A DNA stretch of 64,000 nucleotides from Antedon bifida (Eukaryota > Echinodermata > Crinoidea > Comatulida > Antedonidae), in the NCBI GenBank assembly GCA_963402885.1, contig OY727093.1:28457409-28521408 (forward strand). Reading direction: 5' to 3'. Positions 1 to 9,816 of this stretch are shown here, one piece after another. The position numbers were made by a program, and so were the translations under genes. Below the pieces are notes generated by a model. It saw only the letters and a list, made by a program, of their open reading frames with translations, was not told where the DNA came from and did no database searches. The stretch's first letter is position 1. Each line of letters opens with the position of its first letter.

Positions 1-145
1 CGCGGTCGAAACGCATGAACGAACATGACAAACCTGTATCTGTACTTTGTCCTTTGCGATTGCGTTGCGATACCAGACCACCACCTCCCTGGGAAGATTC
101 TACAGATATATTTTTATAACCTAGGCCTATTTCAAAACTACAATC

Positions 146-210
146 ATGCTAAAAGCAATTGTAGTTGTTGGTGGGATAGCTATCATTTTCCACCATATTA
201 TCACACTAGG
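146..210 (+). CDS. PON: PON exon 1 (signal anchor)
   Basis: ATG at 146, 65 nt, then donor GTAAGC. It encodes a hydrophobic leader rich in Ile and Val (starts MLKAIVVVGG), as expected for the retained N-terminal helix of paraoxonases. It ends in phase 2. Confidence 0.85.
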
Positions 211-3200
211 GTAAGCGTTTGTGGATCGCCTTGTTTTGTTATGTAAAATGTGTTAAGCTAGCTAGCTTCACCCGTCCCATATCTTCCACTCGGCAAGCAG
301 TGGAAGATCTAGACCTAGATCATGGAGTTATAACTCCATGCCTAGGCCTAGATTTACTTAACTTCCGCCAACTGTGCTCTGTGCTGCATATATGGTCCTC
401 TAGGTTAGCTAATGAAATTAATAAAATGCAAAGAAATTAAGCTATTGAAATTTATAATGTTTCATTATGGTTTTAATGTACATTTTCTGTCGCGTTGTAC
501 AAGCGGGGACTTCCCTTTGTTTTGGCTTTTATGAAGCGGGAAATTCCCATTGTCTTTACATTAGCAAGACGAAGGGAATTCCCCTTTTCGTGATTTTTCT
601 TTAAACAATTGATAACAATCTCTGACTGTAGCCTACTACTATATTTTAATTAATTTATATACTGTACTTTTACAGAGTACTAATCTTTGGGAAAAAATGT
701 ACAACCTTATGAAGTTTGGGTAGTACGTATTTAGTATTAGGCCTTAAATTTGTAACAATTTTTTTTTAGTATCATCATGGGCTATCATAAAAGCATTTAC
801 AACCACAGACCAGGACCATGTAGGGTGGTTCCTGGTATCGGTAAGTTTCATTCAATAATGGAAAAAAGAAGTACTAATATGTATGCCTATATAAAAGTCT
901 GTTGCTATCTTATAGTAAATATTTTATAGCATTAGTAATGTTGATTAGTCATCAGATTCATAGCAAATAGTGTATGCCTACATTAAATTCCTGCTGGTGG
1001 TAACAGCATATACTAATAACATAAATAAATATGAGACTTTGGGCCCATCATCATATTGGCCTAACTATTATTAATTAGTATTAACGGTACTAAATTACTT
1101 TCTTCAACAGTAAATGGTTCAGAAGATATTTTTGTTTTACCAAATGGACTTGCACTCATTTCATCAGTGAGTTTTAATGATTTCTTTTTTTGTTTTGTAC
1201 CATTTACCAGTTAACGAATGGCATATCATCATTACCAAGTTTTTTAAAAAATTACATTTTTCAATATTTAATTTTAGATCCTACCTAATTGTGTTTAGCC
1301 AGTGAGCGCTCTTAGCCGTTACATCACTGAATATACTGTACATATCATTTCAGAACAAATGTAGTTAATTCATTTACAGATATTCTTTTGTTGTTGCTTT
1401 TCTATTTTTAAAGAAAATTTAATTATTAACTTTTTTTTTTCAAAGGGAATGGACCATTTCCATATTAACCCAAATACAGATTTAATCATGCATGGTTTCA
1501 AAGGTCAAATATACTCGTTTGATTTTAACCAACCAGACAACCCCGCCAAGGTCGTTCCTATTGAGGGAAGCATTGATAAAACTAAGTTTAGACCTCACGG
1601 TATAGATGTCTGGCATGATAAAAAAACTGGTAATTTAGTTTGTTTATTTTAAAAGAAATGAATAACTCAATGTAACTCTATGAAACTATGACATTCTAGT
1701 TCAATCAATCATTCCATTCCAACAGTCATTGCTCATGGCGCTGCCAAAAATATCAGAAAATGTGAGTTTTGAGTAGTGAGTGTTTGTTAGTTCAGGTATA
1801 TGTATGACATGCCATGTGTGCCAAAATGTGAAAGTGCTTTTTCAGCATAGTTGCTAAAATTATGCATTTAGCAGTACCAAAAAGATTGTATTAAATATAA
1901 TTTGAAATAGGGAAATAATATAATATAATAATAACAGAAATTTATATAGCGCCAATTCAAAAATTTATCAAAGGCACTGTGTGAGAATGAAGCAAGGTTT
2001 ATAAATATTCTGAAAAGGTGTGTCAAGTGGATTTGGTGAGTTGCGAATAGAGGCTTTAAAGGAAAAGGCACGTTTTGGTTTTGTGTTGAATGGTAACTGC
2101 TAAGTGAAATTTTGAAGTTAAATATTGTAATTCCCTCAAATTACCCACTTCCCTTGCCAACTCCACCCATGTAAATGCCTGAAATGTTTCTAATTAACAT
2201 TTTTTTTTTTCAAGGACTTGTACGATTGTTTGCAGTAAACCATGGCATAGAGGACACTATAGAAGTCTTTGATTTTGACCAAGATAGACTTGTACTCAAA
2301 CACAAACAAACATACAGGCATAAGTTAATGATAAGGTATGACCTTTGGCCTTTTGAAGATATTTTTCAAAGATCAAAACAGCCTAAAGCTCTATCTACAC
2401 TCTCAAACTTTAGGTGACAAAAAAGTTTGATGTGCCCATATATGGACATGATGATGTTATATCACTACCATATTTAGGCATATCACTACCATATTTGGGC
2501 ACATCACACATTTTTTGTCAAACTAGTTTTATAGTGTAGACAGAGGTTTAGAAAACATGCCCATAAAAACTGCTTTAGAAACACCAACAACTTTGATTGT
2601 CACAAAAGTGTTTACATGACATGGTCTGTTTTATTGGAGACTTAGAAAGCTACATTTTGGTTCGGAGGACATTTTTATCAAAATGCTCATATTGCATAAT
2701 TATATTGTATACTTACTTATAATTATTGTTATTAAAAGTGCTATTTTGAATTTTATATATAGTATTAATGACATCGTGGCAACAAGCAAAAGTTCATTTT
2801 ACTTTACGAATGATGCTCTAAATCGGGAAGGAATTAAAAGGAAAATAGAATCACTTTTGCTTTGTGCTTGGAGTACTGTGGTCTACTTTGATGGCAAAGA
2901 TGCAAAGATAGTGCTGGATAAAGGCCTTATGTATAATGGCATCAATACCTCACCAGATAAAAAGTAAGATTTGTAGTTTTTACTATATACATGCACCTTT
3001 CAATTCACGGCATGTGATTGGTTAATGGCCGGTCTATAGTTATTGCCATGCTCTCAAACTATAGACCGGCTAAACTGTGCATGTCCGTTTCCTCTATCTT
3101 CTTCAATACAATCGCATCCACATACGCATCCAAGCCTGCCTTGCTGTTAAGCTGGCTTTTTTATGTGACAAAAATGTGAAACGATGATGTCATCACTACC

Positions 3201-4567
3201 ATATTTAGGAACTAGTTTGATAGTGTAGACAGAGATTAAGACTAATAAAAAATGTTTAAATACTTTAAATAAATATATTTAATCATTTTCTTGCTTCTAA
3301 TGCAAATTTTATAATTTAATAACTTTTTATAGTTGGTAATCTATTAAATTAAATTTAAATTTTTATTTTATTTTTTAGATTACTTTATGTAAATCAATTA
3401 ATTTCAAATACAATGTTAGTATACAAAAGAGAAGCAAGTAACACACTGAGTTTTGTAAAGGTAAGTTTAAGCAGATACATGGGCAAATGGAGTTGGGATG
3501 GGGTTGAAAAAGTCTTGGTTTAAGTTTCAATTGATAATGTTTATCATCATTATTATTTTTATTTATTCAGGCAAAAGATACATTTTACAAAATATAATAC
3601 AAATCAACAAATTACAACAACGCAAGGAGAAAATATAATATCATAGTCACTAGCTGCCAGGAAAGCACAAAATCAGCCAATTAGGTGTTATTGGTAACGT
3701 TCTTTTAGTTTCAAAGTACATTAATATACTTTGTATTTTCAGTCAATTCATATGAAGAGCATGTGTGATAATATATTTGTGGATGAATCTGGTGATATTT
3801 GGCACGGTTGTCACCCCATAGGTCACAAATTCAATTCACATGCACAAGATTTTAGCCTTCCTACTCCATCACAGGTAAGCTGAACATTTCCAAATTAAAA
3901 AATTAGGACATTATTTTACGATTGTTTTTCTGTTTACTTGGAGTTTTCTTGAGTTTGTTGGCTAGTGTAGACTTCTGCAAACTTGGTTTTTGCAGTTTAC
4001 CAACATTTTTCAACTGGTCAACTGGGCTATTCCTTCCTTCTCCCACCCCCCTCTGAAAACAGAAGATAAATTTTGCATACAAAATAGTCATAATGTACTT
4101 GTCAATTGTATGACCCACTATATGACCACCGAGAGAGGTGTGTTATTTGTCCGATGTGAGTCATACCATACCATGAGTCACCTGTGCGTCAAAAATATGA
4201 TTTACCTTTAGGTGACCATGATGCACCCATTTTGACACACTGTGACCATGTTTATGATATGGTGGGTGGTAAGGGGACGACACACCATCGTTCATTGATG
4301 TGACGTATCTAGTTTTTAAATTTTGTAAATGACGCACCCATGATGCACCTCTTGTGGGGTCATATAGTGGGTTTACATATATACATTTTTTTCCCTTAGG
4401 TAATTCATGTTTCCACAAAATCAGCGCAAAATTATGCAATACGTGAGGTACTCAGTGATGACGGCGGTTTAGTGAAAGGATCGTCTGTAGCGGCGTATTA
4501 CAAAGGAGCTATGTTGGTTGGCACGGTGATGGACAAAATGGCATACTGCCAAGTACAAGCGTTTTAA
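146..4567 (+). CDS. PON: Serum paraoxonase/arylesterase-like protein (complete gene, 9 exons)
   Basis: Calcium-dependent lactonase/arylesterase of the PON six-bladed propeller family. Joining 146-210, 770-840, 1111-1166, 1446-1629, 2215-2335, 2763-2963, 3379-3460, 3743-3874 and 4400-4567 gives an uninterrupted 1080-nt frame, 359 residues; human PON1 has 355. All introns are GT-AG. The N-terminus (residues 1-25) is a hydrophobic segment like the retained signal anchor of PONs. By alignment to PON1 the calcium ligands are present (E50, D51, N168, D169, N224, D269, N270), as is the His dyad (H115 in RPHGID, H135 in VNH). So are the disulphide pair (C39, C354) and the free-cysteine position (C283 in GCHP). 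I take it as an intact, probably membrane-associated or secreted enzyme; the natural substrate cannot be told from sequence. Starting at ATG 146 gives the expected PON N-terminal length. It converges on the NELL gene. Confidence 0.93.
770..840 (+). CDS. PON: PON exon 2
   Basis: Acceptor follows a T-rich tract ending TTTAG; donor GTAAGT. It encodes the segment with GPCRVVPG, containing C39, equivalent to PON1 C42 of the conserved disulphide. Length 71 nt. Confidence 0.9.
1111..1166 (+). CDS. PON: PON exon 3 (calcium ligands)
   Basis: Short 56-nt exon between acceptor CAACAG and donor GTGAGT. It encodes VNGSEDIFVLPNGLALISS; the adjacent E50-D51 pair corresponds to calcium ligands E53-D54 of PON1. 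Confidence 0.92.
1446..1629 (+). CDS. PON: PON exon 4 (first dyad histidine)
   Basis: 184 nt, acceptor CAAAG, donor GTAATT. It contains FRPHGID with H115, matching the PON1 catalytic His115, and I117, whose backbone contacts calcium in PON1. Confidence 0.93.
1925..1990. repeat. Fragment of SINE type-2 tail (TTTATATAGCGCC)
   Basis: In PON intron 4. The words TTTATATAGCGCC and CAAAGGC match the end of the tRNA-derived element seen complete near 61.1 kb. Only this domain is present. Confidence 0.5.
2215..2335 (+). CDS. PON: PON exon 5 (second dyad histidine)
   Basis: 121 nt after a T-rich acceptor ending CAAG; donor GTATGA. It encodes GLVRLFAVNHG, with H135 equivalent to PON1 His134. Confidence 0.93.
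2386..2548. repeat. Family A palindromic MITE, copy 1
   Basis: In PON intron 5. The ends are AAGCTCTATCTACACT and its inverted partner AGTGTAGACAGAGGTT, flanked on both sides by TA, suggesting a mariner-like TA target duplication. The interior carries the family A words CCCATATATGGACATGATGATG and ATATCACTACCATATTT. Confidence 0.8.
2763..2963 (+). CDS. PON: PON exon 6 (central calcium ligands)
   Basis: 201 nt, donor GTAAGA. It encodes SINDIVA (N168, D169) and YNGIN (N224), the same residue numbers as the PON1 ligands, plus a CAWSTVVYFD strand typical of the family. Confidence 0.94.
3028..3070. repeat. Perfect 14-bp hairpin in PON intron 6
   Basis: GCCGGTCTATAGTT (3028-3041) is repeated inverted as AACTATAGACCGGC (3057-3070) with a 15-nt loop. 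It is GC-richer than its surroundings. Function unknown. Confidence 0.7.
3154..3237. repeat. Family A MITE fragment
   Basis: It contains TTATGTGACAAAAATGTGA and AACTAGTTTGATAGTGTAGA, both family A words, with internal deletion. In PON intron 6. Confidence 0.6.
3379..3460 (+). CDS. PON: PON exon 7
   Basis: 82 nt between a T-rich acceptor and donor GTAAGT. It encodes LLYVNQLISNTMLVYKRE, aligning with the YVYIAELLAHKIHVYEK strand of PON1. It ends in phase 0. Confidence 0.9.
3743..3874 (+). CDS. PON: PON exon 8 (DN calcium ligands, GCHP)
   Basis: 132 nt (44 codons), acceptor TTTCAG, donor GTAAGC. It encodes CDNIFVDESGDIWHGCHP, with D269-N270 (calcium ligands) and C283 (free cysteine position). 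Confidence 0.93.
4114..4371. repeat. Inverted-repeat element (TIR CCCACTATATGAC)
   Basis: CCCACTATATGAC at 4114-4126 is matched by its exact inverse GTCATATAGTGGG at 4359-4371. The element fills most of the last PON intron and ends about 28 bp before the exon 9 acceptor. No ORF is seen, so it is probably a nonautonomous DNA element. Confidence 0.65.
4400..4567 (+). CDS. PON: PON exon 9 (terminal)
   Basis: Acceptor CCCTTAG, 168 nt to the TAA at 4565-4567. It encodes the GSSVAAYYKG and GTVMDKMAYC motifs; C354 pairs with C39 by homology. No convincing AATAAA follows closely, so the 3' UTR end is not placed. Confidence 0.92.
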   Translation, partial: VIHVSTKSAQNYAIREVLSDDGGLVKGSSVAAYYKGAMLVGTVMDKMAYCQVQAF

Positions 4568-4709
4568 TTGGTTAATCTATTTTGTAATTGTTTTTAATAC
4601 GTTAATGTACTTTGAAATTGGGTTTGTAGAGTGGATCCAACATTTTTTTAATGCAGTATTTAAAGTGATGTATTCATTCTGAATGTAATTGAATGAGATA
4701 TTAGTTCTA

Positions 4710-4858
4710 CAGCTCTGTCTACACTTTTATTTATTTGACAACATGTGATGTCATATATGATGATGTCATATCAATATCATATTTTGGCATATCACTACCA
4801 TATTTGCAAACATCACACTTTTTTTGTCAAACTAATTTGATAGTGCAGACACAGCATT
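4710..4858. repeat. Family A MITE
   Basis: Left end AGCTCTGTCTACACTT; right end TTTGATAGTGCAGACACAGC; internal GATGATGTCATATCA and CATATCACTACCATATTTG. It lies 140 bp past the PON stop, so it may fall within the 3' UTR. Confidence 0.75.
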
Positions 4859-4926
4859 AGGTACTAATACCCTTTTCACAACAACTAGCAAAACTCCGGA
4901 GACACTCCAGAGTTTTGACACACTTT

Positions 4927-4965
4927 TGGCAATTTTTCCAAAAAATCCATGTACTATAGTACACT
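4927..4965. repeat. Isolated relic of the satellite core
   Basis: GGCAATTTTTCCAAAAAATC followed by CATGTACTATAGTACA is nearly the core of the satellite that starts 540 bp downstream, but only a single copy stands here. Possible seed or escaped unit. Confidence 0.55.
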
Positions 4966-5499
4966 GGGGCGTCAACTCTGGAGTTGTGGTTGACGTGAAT
5001 GGTAAACTCAAGTTCAAAACCTCAACATTATGTGGTATTGTGTCCAGTTTCTTTCTACACCGCCTTATCCTGCCTAGTATTTTCAACAAGCTACTCATTA
5101 ACATCTTGGTGGACTTGGATTTTTTTTTTCTTATTGGAAATTCAACCCGAGTCACGTGTCCTAGCCTCTTGGCTACAGCAACTCCCTAACTACTAATTAA
5201 TACAGTATTATTAATTAGTCTGTAAAAAAAAAGTAGTTTATAATTGTATTTAGCTGTCAAAAGGAGGAAGTAAGGGCCCCTAGCGATATCGTTGTATCTG
5301 TTTTACTGATTACATCAAGACTGTTAATACTGTTATATTTTTATACTCTCTAATTTTGATTGAATTCATATTCTGTGCAATTTGTTTTTTTTGTACTGTA
5401 TAAGGTAAACTTGCCCCAAGTCTGTAGGTATTTCGAGGCTTTTCGATGTTTGTCTGAAATACCAACCTCAAGTAGTACACGTATGAAACGCTATATATA

Positions 5500-8301
5500 A
5501 TTTTTCGACAAAACTGGTTACAAACAAAAAATAGTACAGGGATTTTTTCCAAAAATGGCCAAATTTCGACCCTTTTTTCCCCGACAAAACTGGTTACAAA
5601 CACTCTATAAGATGATGGTAAGGCAATATATGCGCATATATAGCAATATTATCGCATAATAACTGAATTTTAAAAAGTCGATATTTTGGCAATTTTTGAA
5701 AAAATCCCTGTACTATAGTACAGGGATTTTTTCCAAAAATGGGCAAATTTCGACCCTTTTTTTTTCCGACAAAATTGGTTACAAACACTCTATAAGATGA
5801 TGGTAAGGCAATATATGCGCATATATAGCAATATTATCGCATAATAACTGAATTTTAAAAAGTCGATATTTTGGCAATTTTTGAAAAAATCCCTGTACTA
5901 TAGTACAGGGATTTTTTCCAAAAATGGGCAAATTTCGACCCTTTTTTTTTTCGACAAAACTGGTTACAAACACTCTATAAGATGATGGTAAGGCAATATA
6001 TGCGCATATATAGCAATATTATCGCATAATAACTGAATTTTAAAAAGTCGATATTTTGGCAATTTTTGAAAAAATCCCTGTACTATAGTACAGGGATTTT
6101 TTTCCAAAAATGGGCAAATTTCGACCCTTTTTTTTTTGACAAAACTGTGGTTACAAACACTCTATAAGATGATGGTAAGGCAATATATGCGCATATATAG
6201 CAATATTATCGTATAATAACTGAATTTTAAAAAGTCGATATTTTGGCAATTTTTGAAAAAATCCCTGTACTATAGTACAGGGATTTTTTAAAAAAATGGG
6301 CAAATTTCGATCCTTTTTTTTTTTCGACAAAACTGGTTACAAACACTCTATAAGATGATGGTAAGGCAATATATGCGCATATATAGCAATATTATCGCAT
6401 AATAACTGAATTTTAAAAAGTAGATATTTTGGTCATTTTTGAAAAAAATCCCTGTACTATAGTACAGTGATTTTTTTCCAAAAATGGGCAAATTTCGACC
6501 CTTTTTTTTTTCGACAAAACTGGTTACAAACCCTCTATAAGATGATGGTAAGGCAATATATGCGCATATATAGCAATATTATCGCATAATAACTGAATTT
6601 TAAAAAGTCGATATTTTGGCAATTTTTGAAAAAATCCCTGTACTATAGTACAGGGATTTTTTCAAAAAATGGGCAAATTTCGATCCTTTTTTTTTTTCGA
6701 CAAAACTGGTTACAAACACTCTATAAGATGATGGTAAGGCAATATATAGCAATATTATCGCATAATAACTGAATTTTAAAAAGTCGATATTTTGGTCATT
6801 TTTGACAAAAATCCCTGTACTATAGTACAGTGATTTTTTTCCAAAAAGGGGCAAATTTCGACCCTTTTTTTTTCTCGACAAAACTGGTTACAAACCCTCT
6901 ATAAGATGATGGTAAGGCAATATATGCGCATATATAGCAATATTATCGCATAATAACTGAATTTTAAAAAGTCGATATTTTGGCAATTTTTGAAAAAATC
7001 CCTTATAGTACAGGGATTTTTTCCAAAAATGGGCAAATTTCGACCCTTTTTTTTTTTCGACAAAACTGGTTACAAACACTCTATAAGATGATGGTAAGGC
7101 AATATATGCGCATATATAGCAATATTATCGCATAATAACTGAATTTTAAAAAGTCGATATTTTGGCAATTTTTGAAAAAATCCCTGTACTATAGTACAGG
7201 GATTTTTTCCAAAAATGGGCAAATTTCGACCCTTTTTTTTTTCGACAAAACTGGTTACAAACCCTCTATAAGATGATGGTAAGGCAATATATGCGCATAT
7301 ATAGCAATATTATCGCATAATAACTGAATTTTAAAAAGTCGATATTTTGGCAATTTTTGAAAAAATCCCTGTACCATAGTACAGGGATTTTTTCCAAAAA
7401 TGGGCAAATTTCGACCCTTTTTTTTTTCGACAAAACTGGTTACAAACACTCTATAAGATGATGGTAAGGCAATATATGCGCATATATAGCAATATTATCG
7501 CATAATAACTGAATTTTAAAAAGTCGATATTTTGGCAATTTTTAAAAAAATCCCTGTACTATAGTACACGGATTTTTTCCAAAAAGGGGCAAATTCCGAC
7601 CCTTTTTTTTCGCCAAAACTGGTTACAAACACTCTATAAGATGATGGTAAGGCAATATATGCGCATATATAGCAATATTATCGTATAATAACTGAATTTT
7701 AAAAAGTCGATATTTTGGCCATTTTTGAAAAAATCCCTGTACTATTATAGTACAGGGATTTTTTCCAAAAATGGGCAAATTTCGTCCCTTTTCTTTTTCG
7801 ACAAAACTGGTTATAAACACTCTATAAGATGATGGTAAGGCAATATATGCGCATATATAGCAATAATATCGCATAATAACTGAATTTTAAAAAGTCGATA
7901 TTTTGGCAATTTTTGAAAAAATCCCTGTACTATATAGTACAGGGATTTTTTCCAAAAATGGGCAAATTTCGTCCCTTTTCTTTTTCGACAAAACTGGTTA
8001 TAAACACTCTATAAGATGATATTAAGGCAATATATGCGCATATATAGCAATATGATCGCATAACTGAATTTTAAAAAGTCGATATTTTGGCAATTTTTGA
8101 AAAAATCCCTGTACTATATAGTACACGGATTTTTTCAAAAAATGGGCAAATTTCGTCCCTTTTCTTTTTCGACAAAACTGGTTATAAACACTCTATAAGA
8201 TGATATTAAGGCAATATATGCGCATATATAGCAATATGATCGCATAACTGAATTTTAAAAAGTTGATATTTTGGCAATTTTTGAAAAAATCCCTGTACTA
8301 A
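5500..8301. repeat. Palindromic satellite array, about fifteen units of 178-189 bp
   Basis: The word ACTCTATAAGATGAT recurs about every 186 bp (near 5607, 5794, 5980, 6169 and so on to 8197), 15 times. Each unit carries CCCTGTACTATAGTACAGGG inside a longer A/T palindrome (34 bp perfect in most units), then a pyrimidine tract, CGACAAAACTGGTTACAAAC, and the palindromic ATATGCGCATAT. Units are nearly identical in the middle; variants (ACCATAGTAC, ACTATATAGTAC) and a pyrimidine-tract change to CCCTTTTCTTTTTCG cluster at the right end. Repeated minus-strand ORFs of about 64 residues are by-products of the unit, not genes. The array separates the 3' ends of PON and NELL. Confidence 0.95.
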
Positions 8302-9400
8302 TTCTGTTGTTTAAACCAACGATTCCACTTATTTTTTTTTAAAGATGAAATAGTATTTTTAATCAAACACCACGTGACCCACAATTTACCAATCAAATGA
8401 CAAGAATATATTTAGGTGTGTTATAATATTGTTTATTAAACTTTTCTACACAAAATCTTTTTTCCACAAGTTTTTTTTTCACGCCAGTTTTAGCAACAGA
8501 TTCCTTTGTCCAATTCGGGTCTTGGAGTAAACAATACTTAAGTTATTAAACTTTTCTAAGACTTTTCTCACGAGTTCAAACATATGACTTATGGTATTTC
8601 CATATAAATACACTTAAGATGACATACACAAAAATTGTCACTCAGTGTATTTTTCTATTTATATATATCTGTACATAGCTAAACAAATTAGGATTTGATC
8701 TACGTAAATATTCAATTATTATATAATCTAGAAAAAACGATTAAAGGCTCTGATTATGACTACATGGACTTACAAAGGACTGGGTACAAAATAATAAATG
8801 CTCTTAAAACATGAACGAAAGTATTTCTAATGATAAAGATACCAGAATATTTTTATTCCAATACGGAGACAAAAAATATGAAGCAAAATAGATACAATCC
8901 AAACCAATCCACCCGATTGTCAGTACATTATCTACTGTACATTATGGCACTATTCTATGATACATCTTACTATGGCACTTGTGAGTACTGTCCAGGCGGG
9001 CCTTAAATTGCAGTGCAGTGGTGTTTGAATCATCTCCGTCTATTTTTTATTGTCATTAACGGGTTGTCTTTGGTTAGCCTATTTCCTGTTCAGCTAGATC
9101 ATTTTTAATAAATGTGGTATTATATATAAATGTAAGTTACATGTGGGTAACATGTGGCCAACATGTAAGTTACATGTTGTTACACATGATTCTATTAATT
9201 TTAATGGAAGGTTTAGGTTTAATGATAAACTTTCTCATACTCATAGAATTTGTATACAATACTAATTGTAGAAAATCAACTAAGCAATTGGTCTTTTTTA
9301 TCGCTTCAGTAACTATTGTACAATTTTGGAATTTGGCACTGTTGCACAAGCTGTCACAATGTTTGCGATCATTTTGCAGATGATTTTAATCTTATCAATG
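8302..9400. other. Convergent intergenic region, right part
   Basis: No gene recognised. 8365-8430 shares the words CAATCAAATGACAAGAA and GTGTTAT with about 59.4 kb, suggesting a dispersed repeat. 9125-9190 has short repeated TTACATGTNGGTAACATGT words. Confidence 0.45.
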
Positions 9401-9405
9401 CATCA

Positions 9406-9411
9406 TTTATT
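9406..9411 (-). terminator. Candidate NELL polyadenylation signal
   Basis: TTTATT on the plus strand is AATAAA on the coding strand, about 365 nt past the NELL stop. A second one follows near 9426. Placement is by motif only. Confidence 0.35.
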
Positions 9412-9771
9412 ATAATATCTTTTCTTTTATTATCAAAACTGGACTACTACTACATGGCTCTCTGCTAGAATTACATAATTACAAAATACTTATTTTAACA
9501 TTTAACATACATGGTAAAGAAACATGAGATACATAATCATATCACCTTAAAACACATCTTTTAAAATTCACACCAAATATCATTTTGAAATAACAAAACT
9601 GGTATTATAAATGTACATATTTATCTATTTGATTTACATTAGGGAAAAATACATTTCATTTCTTTTCCTAAAGATACTAAAAAATATAGGATCCTTCAAT
9701 CTGAATGACGTATGCAGCCGGCTGCCTCTCCATCATTTTTTACCCTTGCCTCATCATCCACGGTATTTTTC

Positions 9772-9816
9772 TTATGGAGCACACGCGCTACTGTACATGC
9801 AGCACACGTTTCCATC
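9772..9816 (-). CDS. NELL: NELL exon 17 (C-terminus)
   Basis: Acceptor TTTTCAG, 14 codons DGNVCCMYSSACAP and stop TAA (9774-9772). It matches the NGHICCSVDPQC end of NELL2, so the C-terminus is complete. Confidence 0.92.
   Translation of the reverse strand, partial: DGNVCCMYSSACAP

Larger units (their letters stand above)
4568..5499. other. Convergent intergenic region, left part
   Basis: Downstream of the PON stop. It holds a family A MITE (about 4710-4858), a diverged single copy of the satellite palindrome core (about 4927-4965) and AT-rich DNA in which I see nothing else. The ORFs here show no family resemblance. Confidence 0.5.

Noticed and set aside
5310-7874. Repeated minus-strand ORFs of 63-97 residues with near-identical proteins (MFVTSFVEKKKG...)
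   Set aside because: They are the same frame of the satellite unit, ending at unit boundaries, low complexity, with no splice, start or domain evidence.
5500-8301. CRISPR-like array
   Set aside because: Whole units are tandemly repeated with no unique spacers, and the genome is eukaryotic with introns.
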